Below the pieces are notes generated by a model. The model saw only the letters and a program-made list of their open reading frames with translations. It ran no database searches and was not told the DNA's origin. Positions 11,167 to 22,000 of a DNA stretch of 64,000 nucleotides are shown here, piece after piece. The DNA is from Klebsormidium nitens (lineage: Eukaryota > Streptophyta > Klebsormidiophyceae > Klebsormidiales > Klebsormidiaceae): positions 62,001 to 126,000 of the forward strand of contig DF237143.1 in assembly GCA_000708835.1 (NCBI GenBank), read 5' to 3'. The position numbers and the translations under genes were made by a program. Every line of letters starts with the position of its first letter. Position 1 is the stretch's first letter.

Positions 11167-14120
11167 TCACCGCGAGTGCATTGCATCCAGCTCCCGTTGC
11201 AGCAGCTCCACGTGGCGCTCCAGGCGGTCCACCATGCGGCCCTTCTCTTGCGCCTCTTTTTGCAGCCGCGCCTTCTCGCTCAGCAGCCGCAGCGTCTCTT
11301 GCACCAACAGCTCGTGCAGCTCGTCACCTTGACCGCCCCCCTGGCGATCTGTCGCAATCCCACCTATGCTTTCTACCTTTGAGCTTTCTGTTCTTGTGCC
11401 TCCGACCCTTGCTTGTGATAAAGTCTCCTGACTGAACGGGTCGGAGGGCAGCGTTTCTAAGGAGGGCTCGACGTGCGGTTCTGCGTGCATTTGTTGCTTT
11501 GAGGGTGCGCTCGGCTTTGTGTCTATGGGTGCAGGACCCAGTAAACCCTTCTCTAAGATAGGCGCAGGCTTATTCTTTTCTAAGCTGGTCTTTGGAATCG
11601 ACTTGGTATCTGCCTCTCGTGACCCTACTTTGACGGGGACAGAGTGTTGGAGGGAAAAGGGCGTTGGAAGCTCTGAAGCTACTGTGCCCGATCGCATGTG
11701 GACGAACACTCTGCGCTGTCTTGCCCCTTTGATGAGAGGCTTCCCCACGATAGAAGCACCTGGATTGATGTAGGTGTTATTTGTTGATGAGAATGTGCCC
11801 GGAAAATCCAAAACTAAATGACTCCCTATGTGAGGCAAGAAGCAGACAGCTGGCTTCTGCTCAGCACCATGTCCACTTACATTTCTGATTACGCTATGGA
11901 TTCTTCCAGAAAGGCAGCTGAAAACTGCTGACATACACAAAAGCTGAGGGGAAGCGCATCCATTCTTTTGGCTTCATCTCTTCCTGTTACACGTGTCCTG
12001 TCTCTGCAACAATCATGGTTGTCTTTCATGACGGTTTCCAGCCACCATAACAGCTGTTGTTTTCAATGACAGCTGTGCCACAACGTGATTGACAGCTGTC
12101 AGGCTGCCTGCCTTTCCATTTGCCCAGATCATCTCTTGCTTTCAACCTCAGAAGCGAGCATACCTGGTCGGGACAATCTTGCAGGGTCCTCTGCTGCAAT
12201 ACTGTCAAGGCAGCGACGGGCTGACTCTGGTGTAGAGAACTGGAGCGAAACTGCAGAACAAGAGAGCAAGTTTGAGCGACGAAAAGAACGGAAACAGTTT
12301 GATACATATCTTAAGGAATCTAGTCCAGCTCAAATTCAATGCTGTCCAAACTTCGATCATGTGTACTGCATCCTCCTGCGACCAGTCTCATCGAAGCTGG
12401 TACGAAGAGGCACTTTAAATGGCGATGTTTCCAGGGTCCGTTAATGATAACCTTTCAAAGACCGATGCATCAGTTGATAAACAAGTCCGCTTCCAAGGTG
12501 CATCATTGGGGACGTAATAAAAAGCATGGTTTGCCAGAGTGACAGCTGTCAAAATGCAGCCTCATGGCTCACATTCTTGGCCGTTTCTGCGGATGCTGCA
12601 CTGGCCCGCCTCTGGGCCCAGGTATGCGCGCACGTCGCCAAAGCTGACCAGGCTGTCCAACTCGCCCGACAAGACCAGGAGACTGCTGTCCAAGTTTTGC
12701 ACTGCAATCAAGCAAACCAAGAATCAAGGGGCCGCACAATATTTCCGAAGACAAATGCTTTTCGATAAGAGTTCTAAAAGTCAAACCGTCACATTGCCAG
12801 GTTATAGGTAAGAGGCAGTTCTGGGGATTGCCGACGCACTTGATTTGAAAGTGCCTTTGGCCCATCAGAACCAACATTTCACGGTGGCTTTAAAACCTTC
12901 TCTCAGAAAGGTAGATGCAAGCAAGAAATGTAGTGGATCGTGAGGTCCGCAAAAAGACATGTCGCACCTGATGGCCCATCTTGCGCCCTGCCCGTCTGCA
13001 GCGCCTCTGTCTCTGCCACCAGAGCGCCACGCAATTCCTGCAGGCTCTTCACAGGAGCCGCCCTCACGCTCCTTCCATGATCAGAAGGGTTTCTGCCCTG
13101 CCTTACTCTTTGCCCGCCTGATTCGCGCCCCACGCCGCCACTTGAGATCTGCCAGGTGTCAGGCTCGGATGCCTCAATGTCAGCCCAGGACTGACTTTCG
13201 CTTTCTACCCGGGCAGGTCTCCCATCTGGCCCTCTGCGGACCCCAGCTGACCGCGACATTGGAGTGGTTTCTTCCATTGGCCGGACGAGGGAGTCTAAGA
13301 CCTCCCTTGCAAACCCCTCAGCGGAACCAAAGAGCTGACATCAGGGGGTTACTTCAGACTGCGCTGGTCAACGATTGGCTTCTTACCTAGCGACAACAAG
13401 TTGGCACTTGACCGATCTGCACGAAGAAGGGGGCAGGTCAGGATCAGAGATAATGAGTCAAACGATAGCAAAGCTGGTTCAATTACCAAAACCTGAGATC
13501 TCTGCTCAGAGAAGTGTATCCAAGGACAGCTCCTGCATGCACAGGCCAAAACAGACGTACTAGCACGCCCAAGAATGATGCCCAGATCTTTCAAGAAGTG
13601 CTGAGGTCGTCAACGTCGTCACCTACTCGTCGCCAGACTCAACTTGCAAAGAAATCAACTCGAGGTCACAAGAAGGAAAATTTCTTTCAAGAGTAAAGCT
13701 GCTCACCTTGAGATGCTGAATGGCAGGTGTCCAGGAAGAAGGAGCTGCAAAGAAGGAAGGCGGCAGGCCGGGCGCTTTGCTGCTGCGCTCCGGCTTCACG
13801 GGAGTGACGGGGATAGTGACTGTGACTGGGTTGAAGGGATGCGGTAGGTACCTACCTAGGTACCTCAATGTGGCTTTCAAACTGTACCCTCAGATTTTGA
13901 AAACTGTCAATCCTTTGCAGCCGTCGATGAACATTCTTTGTGTGATCGACGGTCGAAAAGCCTTACGTGATATCCACCATGGCCCATGGGTACTGTTTGT
14001 ATAACACGTGTCGGGTACAGATTCGTAGCTTTCGATCTTCTCTGACTCGGCTGCCGACATCTCGAGTCCAGCTTCGCGTTTCACACCACGATTGAGGGGA
14101 TCGACGGCGCCGCGCCCCAT
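11167..14120 (-). CDS. Coiled-coil protein of unknown function (500 residues, 8 exons)
   Basis: Exons, 5' to 3' on the minus strand: 14120-13967, 13825-13707, 13600-13561, 13416-13387, 13294-12968, 12701-12573, 12220-12164 and 11813-11167; GT-AG borders and phases agree throughout and give 501 codons with the stop. I do not recognise the family. Visible parts are a short N-terminal segment ending near HGPWWIS, a helical stretch AIQHLKHFLKDLGIILG, a Ser/Gly/Arg-rich linker, two probable helices (KSLQELRGALVAETEALQ and NLDSSLLVLSGELDSLVSFG), a Ser/Pro-rich region, and a charged C-terminal coiled coil with heptad-like leucines (QETLRLLSEKARLQKEAQ). No transmembrane segment or signal peptide is evident. 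The coiled coils suggest a structural or adaptor role. It starts 362 bases from the divergent UPF0114 gene. Exon 2 could instead begin at 13744, which keeps the same frame. Confidence 0.65.
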
Positions 14121-14482
14121 GTACTGCTTTCACCGGATGTAACGCTGTCCTTCCCCGGCCTGGCTGAAGTCAAGCAAAGAGTTGATTGAGGGCCGCAGCG
14201 GCTGTGTCGTGTTGTGCAGCAAGCATGGCCCCGAGCATTGGTGCACAATCACCGCTGCCAACTAATAACCTGACAAGGGAGGAGGAAGCAAACAAACAAG
14301 TTCAAAGGGTTGCAGATTAAGTTTGCCCCAGGCAGCTAGAGGGCGGGTTTGGTAAAAAGATCTTGCCAGTGGCAGTAGTTAGTGAAAGCAGACATCACTC
14401 GCATTTGGTCTTACATTGCCCACTCCGAACCCTCAACGAACGTGTGAGGAACTCGTGAGCACAGATCAAGCAATAGTACTGA
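14121..14482. promoter_or_regulatory. Head-to-head intergenic region (coiled-coil gene / UPF0114 gene)
   Basis: These 362 bases separate two divergent start codons, so both promoters and 5' leaders must lie here or overlap the neighbours. No clear TATA box or named element was identified. Confidence 0.55.
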
Positions 14483-17400
14483 ATGGAGGGGTCCAGAGTA
14501 CTTTCAAGATGTCAAAAGGTCAGGACTTTCTGCACCACCAACATATCAACCGACGCATCACAATTGAGAAGCAATGCACCGTGTGCGGCGAAGCAAGCGC
14601 CGAGGAACAGATTGTTGATGAGCAGATCGAATCTTTGCAAAGCGCCACTTGGCCGCCAACACCAAAGTTTAGCTTTTGCTTGCACATTGCGATCAAAACC
14701 CTTTCAAGGAAAGCACTCGAATGACGCAAAGAGTAGAAATGTGTCCGGTAACACCAGCAGACAGAAACTAGGCATGGCCCGGTGCTCCTCAGATGGTGTT
14801 GCCGCAATTGATGTGATGATGCCCGACGGGGCGTCTGAAGATTACCCCATCACATTGGAGGAGGCAGATGCATCAGACGGCGAGTGGACTAGGAGGAAGC
14901 GACATGTGAAGAGGCTGAAGAAAGTGGAGAGCACCATTGAGAGGGTGAACTACATCATCCTGACCTCCCCCACTTTCAAGTTCTGGCAAACCTGAGATCA
15001 GGGGATCTTTCTAACAGTAAAGACTGCCATTAGACTTGACACTTCAAAGCTGCCGCCCCCAGCATTACACGCCAGTGGTGCTGCTTGCGGGGGCTGATAT
15101 GCTGAAGCTTTTCAAGTTCAAGAAGTACCATTATACATTACGAGAGAAACCTTGTTCAAGAAGGAGGGAGATCTTGTGCGTGTACCAAGGCGCTTCAGCT
15201 TGGAATTGATAAGAAACGTAGTTGTTTCCGGAAGACCACTTGCTCCATCTTCACATGTGGCTTCGTCCTGCTTAACTCATAATCTACTCTACCAATCTTA
15301 AGCCTTTATCTGCGAGGTCCTTGTATCCCACCGACAACAACCTGACTTTATTTGTCAACTGGATACTCGACATTGCTCTGATCGACTTACATCTTTGCAG
15401 GTGATATTTGACTGCCGGTTCTTCGCTCTGATGGGGGTAGTCGGCTCATTGATCGGCTCATTCCTGTGCTTTGTGAAGGTGAGCCAAGTGCGATCTTGCT
15501 ACCGTACCTTTAATCTCTGAACGTCCAGGACATCAGAGCAGAATTCAAAGAGACTTTTGATCTAGGAATTCGATACAATTCACATTCTTGTCGAAAGTTT
15601 GACCATCGCTACTGATATTTTCACCGCTGGTCTCGTATTATCATAACATTCCACAGAAGCTGCCTTCCATCATGAGGGGCAACAAGCAAAGCGCAGCAAG
15701 CCGGCAGCTTTTTCGCAACTGAGCTGTGGGCCTTTCCCTGTGTGCGTACATATCAACAGCCTCTCCGACCAAACAGACGTTGGTGCGCATACATTTTCCT
15801 AGATCTGTGCTCACAGGGTGACCTAATCGATTTGCAGGGCTGCTTTTATGTCTACAAGGCAATCATTGCCGCAGCCTTTGACGTCACGCACGGCCTCAAC
15901 TCTTATAAGGTCGTCCTCAAACTGATCGAAGCCCTAGGTGAACTGTCTTCATATCTCTTCTTCCCCCTTGTTATCTTTTCTCAAAGTGTGGGTCTGGTGC
16001 AGACAAGTTTCTTATCTGCGCGCAGCTTGCAAAAGGAACATGATTCATTTGCGGACACCCAATTGTATGCACCCAAGCTGGCGGCAAAATCAAACCCATT
16101 CTGAGTGGCTGACTTTCGTCTGGCTCTGAGTATCTGAATCTTGAAATCATCCTCCCTGCCGGCAAGGCGCCTTGATTTTGCTTCTCTTGTAATCCTATCT
16201 CAAGCTGGCCGCAAAGTCTGACTTCTTTAGTGCACAGCTTGGAACGCTGCACCTCAAGGACTTTGCTTAACAACGAGCCTTCGTAATAAGCATCTGAAGC
16301 ATTTGGCCCAGGTTGTTCAATCATCTTGGTTCGGAACCGCTGCTTCCAAACTTCTAACTTTGCCCGCAGTTTTCATTTTGTACAGACACTCAGCTTGTGC
16401 CTTGCTTTCAAACGTCAACTCTCGAGGCTCCGCTTCAAGTCCCTGATTTCCATGTCCTGCTCCCAAAATCCACAATTTCTCCGCACACTCGCTTTGGTGC
16501 AGACACCTATCTTGTGGCGACCGTGATGCTCATCTTTGGCATGGGGTGAGTCGCCCCATTCCAAATTTCAACTCAGTCTATTATAACGTTGGTGCAGTGT
16601 TCTCATTTCTCACCTGTCCCGTGGACCCCCAGCTCTTCAATCTGGATATGGCTCTCCTTCGCGTGAATATGAGCGAGCGTTTCGACTTGCTGAATGTGTG
16701 GAATTGGGATGAGAGTCTCCGCTAGAACTTCAAAATCGATCGATCATTGCTGAGATGCCGTCCAACTGTCAAATCTGCGGCTTTAAATTGGATCGTTATT
16801 GAGAGGGAACTGCGCCTCATCTACCTAACCGCAGCCGCTGAAGGGAGGAAAGTGGCAAACCGTACATGTTTGCCTTGTTTTGCAGGTTGTACGAATTGTT
16901 CGTGAATGAATTGGAGGCCGTAGCGACTACTGATTCGGTCGTAGGCTGCAAATCCAACCTGTTTGGACTATTTCGCTTGAGGGTGAGCCTCACGGTCGCC
17001 GCTAAACTTGACCATTAACCGTCCAAGCATTTCTCTCGGCCGCTACTTTTCAATTGATCTTCCTGATCAAGATAAAACACTTTTTCACTGCATCTCAAAT
17101 GCTACCGCCCCTTTGTGCTCTATTTACACGGATGGACCGTCCTAGCACACAGGATTGTCGTTACTCTGCATCTGCAAAAGGACGAAGGCCGCAGCGTCTA
17201 GTTTCAAGCTCGGGGTTCTCTTTGACTCTGTGAAAGCGGCCAGCAGAACTTCACTGGTCAAGTTGAAGTAGACTCTCGCACATGTTTCCTGCTTTTTCAT
17301 CTCCATTCGCATTTGCATATGCAATGTCCTCAACCAACCTTGACATGGTCATACCCCCTGGGTTGTCCTTTCACCCTACAGCCCCTTCCCAAGTCCTTCT

Positions 17401-17735
17401 CCCAGGTTCCGTCAACTCCAGAACGTCATTTTTCGCTGTCAAGTCCCATGGTCTATCAGTTCACGACTTTCCGCTCACTGTTTGCGCTCAACAGAGTCCG
17501 TTCGCTCCGTTCGCAGGAGCGCCCCAAGTGGCTGCAGATCAACGGCCTGGATGCGCTGAAAGAGAAGCTGGGCCACGTGATCGTCATGATACTGTTGGTG
17601 GGCATGTTTGAAAAGTCCAAAAAGGTGCCCATTCGAAATGGCGTGGACCTCGTGTGCGTTGCCACTTCAGTGCTCCTTTGCGCTGGCAGCTTATACCTGC
17701 TGAGTCAGCTCAGCAAGAACGGCAACGGGCACTGA
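14483..17735 (+). CDS. UPF0114-family plastid-type membrane protein
   Basis: Six exons give 332 residues: 14483-14944, 15401-15478, 15838-15937, 16503-16545, 16886-16982 and 17517-17735. The ATG at 14483 is preceded directly by an in-frame TGA. The first 75 or so residues are rich in Ser, Arg, Ala, Gln and poor in acids, as in a plastid transit peptide. An acidic patch (LEEADASDGE) precedes the conserved core, which begins IERVIFDCRFFALMGVVG and continues with GCFYVYKAI, YLVATVMLIFGMGLYELFV, ERPKWLQINGLDALKEKLG, HVIVMILLVGMFEKSKKVP and a final hydrophobic helix. This order matches the plant UPF0114 (bacterial YqhA-like) family of multi-pass membrane proteins, whose biochemical function is not established. 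Four to five membrane helices are expected. Family assignment is firm; plastid location is inferred from the N-terminus and the plant homologues. Confidence 0.9.
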
Positions 17736-19070
17736 CACGTGACAGCTTGATGATTTTTAATTGGCATTGTATATAGCTTCCCTACTCCATTCGAGACGAA
17801 CTTCTTCTGGTCCGGAGCCCATTGCTCCATAGAGACAAAGAAGGTTTTCCAATGGAGAGTCGCCGGCTGAGTCACGCAAAGCTGCCGGATAGACGGCACC
17901 TGCTTGCAGCGAAACGGGTGATACTACTCGTGAAAGATAGATTGGCAAACATCAAATAGAGGTCAAGTGTACATATATGGTGAGAGATAGCTGGACCCCT
18001 CGCCTTTGATCGAGCATCCTAGTTTTACTGGGTGGGAGGCCATCATTTGAAGACAGCGTCATTGGATTTGGGAGAGATGGCCGGCGATCCCGATATCGAA
18101 GCGAAAGCGACTGATTCGCCCGCGACGTACGCCAATAAGGTGCAAGCGCGCTGCGTGGCACATGCTCCATTGGAAGGCTCCCTTAACTGGATAAGCATAT
18201 TCACTTGATTTAGTTTGTTAATGCTGTATCATTTATCCTCCAATTTTTCTCGTACTGGCGAGCTGTTTGCATGTCTGCCAACGTGTAGGCGGCTTCTCTG
18301 AGCTTCCACTGATTGCATTGAGCATCTTAAGTTTGGAATGGGCATGCCGAATCGAACACGACGGTCGAGCGGATCATAGGTATAGCCATCTGCATGGCAG
18401 CGCCGCCGCGGGCCTTATAACTAGCTGCAGCGGCTGGGGCGGGCGCGCAAATAAACGGACCGGGAGCCCTAGATGTCGGTATGCTTATGTTAACCTGCCA
18501 TGGCACATATGCAGTATAGCTCATGGGATTTGTACGTGCAAGCCGCCCCGGCCGCAGTCCTGCAGGCCGCCCTTGCGACGGTTACTCGATCCACGTCATT
18601 CAGTTTGTTGATCTCTGCCCTGGCACTCTTACCAGCCACTGCATGCGTTGAAACGAATGGACCATAGCTTGCGTCGCTTAGAATTCTAGATCTTGTTAAT
18701 GCACGATGCACTGTTCAAGCAAGTAGCCCAACAGAACGGTTAATGCATGCGCATGTAGACTTGCAGCTCGGAGCTTGCATCATGGCTCTGCTAAACATCA
18801 CCGCGCCCACAGCATCTGGCATGAATAAGGCTTTCTCATGACTATCAGCAACTTAGATTGACAGCCAAAACCGTCGAACGGCAACGCTGTTTACAAGTCG
18901 AGCCTGATTCATCGCCTCCCTTCAAGTAGCCGGCTATATTCGACGGTGGAACCTTCCGCTTGTCCGTAAAGCCCACTAGCTTCAACCAGCTGGCATCAAG
19001 GTAGTTTCGTCTTCGAAGCTGGCCAGTACTTAATTTGTTCCCGCTTCTCTCTGGGTCTGTACGAAAGTCC
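17736..19070. other. Tail-to-tail intergenic stretch
   Basis: Lies between the 3' ends of the UPF0114 and amidase genes, so it should hold both polyadenylation regions. No coding frame with family features and no RNA gene was recognised. Confidence 0.5.
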
Positions 19071-22000
19071 TCAACCTGGCGGATCTAGAGGCCAGTGCTT
19101 TTCCCCGACCGCTGCTTCGAGGTCTTCTCCTAGACAAAGCAAGGCCTCATCCGCTCCCCAGTGTCCGGCTACTGTAACAGCCAGCGGAAGAACTTGGGAG
19201 GAAGCCCCGGTTATGTGCCCAGTGCAGAGAGTAACTGTAGGGAGGCCCGAGTGCGACCAGGGGACGGACATCCGGGGGTCACCGGTAGAACCTAAGAAAA
19301 CGAGCGAGAGAAATACCGTCGTTTGACAGGTGGCTTCGGGAGAATGGATCGGTAAGTGCGACTATTCGACCAATTTGTAGACTGGGGGGTCGAAGGGGCG
19401 CCCAAAGATAATATCAGACACTTTGCCAGGTTAAGCAAAGCAGACCAAGGAAAGGACAAAAAGGCGTACGAAGGACCGTGTGTGTCCTATTGATGTGGGG
19501 AAAGAAGGTTCCGCAGGATGGCTGTACGGAATCATTCCGCGCGTTCCGTTTCAAACGCTGATCTCGTTCTTACTGGGCGGCTCCTTCGGCAGAACAGGCT
19601 TCCTCCACTCGAAGTAGGCGCGCTTACACGACCGCCCTTCGCAGACTCATTTTGAACCAAAAAGCTTTACGACGGAAGCAGCGTCAGACGTTGAAAAGTA
19701 GCAGAAGCTACAAGTCGTCCAGCCGCATACAGAAGCCCATGTCGCACAACCAAAGTGTTTCTAAAGATCGAGTTCCGGAGTCCGCTCACCGAGCCCAAAA
19801 GGCGGGGGCCCCGTCGCAGCCGGGGCAATCCAGCCGTCCAACCGGTGTTGCGCCATGAGACTTTCCAGTCTGTGTCGCAGTTCTAGTGTGGATTGGCGAC
19901 CCCGTTCAGCTTCTATCGGGGCCACGTTCTGCCCTTGAATGATCAGCTCGACAGTCTGCATGAGCAACTAGAGAAGCGAGTCAGCCGAGTCGCGCCCCCA
20001 ACATGGATGAGACCGCGAGACCGATGTCGAAGTCGAGTCGGATAGCGCACAATGACGGATGCCCCTGCTCAAGCTTGGCGCTCTCTTCCGCTAGAAGAGA
20101 CACGGTGGCAATCTATGTAAGCCGCGAGCGGCCGGGAATGATTCAGTTCTGGCCCCTTGTTCGATTCGAACGACTTAAATGGCGCCCCTCTCATCGTGTT
20201 CATTTGACTTTGAAGTTTCTTTGTCGAGGCTCAACGCCGGCTTTGATAGTTGAGAATTGATGGAAACCAATCCTGCGAATTGGTGTACAGTAAGGATTCC
20301 GGAAATCGCGTTGAGAAGCAGAACTCAAGGAAAACAGAATTCCTCGCTTGCCTGGTTGCTGGCAACAAGGGAAAATACTTCATTTCAAAGAGAGGCCGAC
20401 AGATTTACTGTTTTAACTGAGGGCAGCTTTGCGTCCAAATTGGAAGGTTCACACCTTTGGTCGGTACCGCGCAGCGTAGTCTCGGAACCACTCTCGATGA
20501 AGATCCGCAATTTCAAACGCCTCGAGCGTCCGATGGGCTCTGCACAAAATAAGCAGCTCGTCAGCCCCTCGACTTGCAAGAATTTGAAGCACTGAATCTC
20601 AAAGGCACAAAGGTTGTAGACAGGAGATCCTTATGGGTCTGAAAACTTGATTCTGTAAGGTTCTAGGGCCCAGAATCCTAGCTAATAAACCCCGGCGAAG
20701 AAGCGGATGGGACCAGAGTAAAGTAAGTAGAGGGCGACATTATTTTCCAGACAGATGTGAATAGAGCGAGGCACTGGGTTGCAAGGACTCGGCCCAAGGT
20801 CATCTTTTCGAGGTCCCAGGAAAGGAAGAGACAAGTAGGTAGGAGAATTGCAACGCTGTGCGTGTCAAAATCGAGGAAATTTTACTGCTCAAGGCCGAAA
20901 CACATACAGCTGCAACCAAGACGCCAAGGGACTGCTTACCTGTCAATGTCGGCGATGTCTTCCAAAGCGGGCACTCTTACAATCTCAAACCTAGAAGAAA
21001 ATGAAGTCACCGTGAGGCGCGAGGAGTGACGTTCGCACGAGAGAGTCTTGAAGATTGCCAATTCTTGTTCTCTTGAGCCTTTTACCTGAAGTCCTCGGTA
21101 ACCTTGAAGGAAACATCGATCGCCTGTGTTGACTTCGCCAAAGCGACAAGCGACTCCAGCAGACTATAGTCGCTTTGTTCGCTCTCGCAGAATTTCCACT
21201 ATTCGTATGGACAGGTTGCAGGAGACGCAGAAAAGCAAGGCGGACAAGCAACGTCTGACTGAACAGAATACAACGGCACCCGATCGCTCCCGCAAGAGAA
21301 GGTTCTCGTGAGCCGTTGCAATGCTCCGTAGTCAGAGCAAAACTCCGGCAGCCACATCATCACATCGCGACCCCCGCATCCAGTTCTGATGAAGACGCTT
21401 CGACTAACTTCAATCAAACGGATCTCCAAATTCTCCATTGCAACCCACCCGTGTCTCGCCAGTGCTCCCAGCGTCTTCTCAAAATCCGCCAGAGCCGCGC
21501 CTTCGCAGCCCCGCAAAAACGGCCCGTCTGGTACGCCAAGCCTCTTAACCCGCGCTCTTTCCCCGGCCGCATTAAGCGGAGTCTCCTTAGACCTGATTGT
21601 CTCGTGAAAGTCTGCTTGCGGGTCTTCAGAGATGACCGGTTCGAGGCTTCCGACGGTATCGGTCGGCGACCATCCAAGTCGGACTGTGGGCTCCCAGTTC
21701 GCCACTGTTGCAGAACACACCGCCCGGAGGGGCGCCACGTGGCGGGTGAAGAAGCCGACCTGGTCGATGGAAGGGCTGCACTGGAGGGATGGAATCTCTC
21801 GGTGCGATGCTTTTGGAAGATCGACAAATTCTGGGTCCCCGAAACATAAAGGGTCATGGGTTCGTTCTCAACCCGGAGTCTCACTATCTCGCAAAACGGC
21901 CGGAACGAAGTCCGCTACTTCGTCCAAAACCCATGAAAGTCTCACTTAATGCACTGCAGTTCCGTGCTGCAACATCTGATCCCTTTCGGCGGGCCCCCAA

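Noticed and set aside
21316-21849. Plus-strand open frame of 177 codons
   Set aside because: Antisense shadow of the largest amidase exon (21780-21449).
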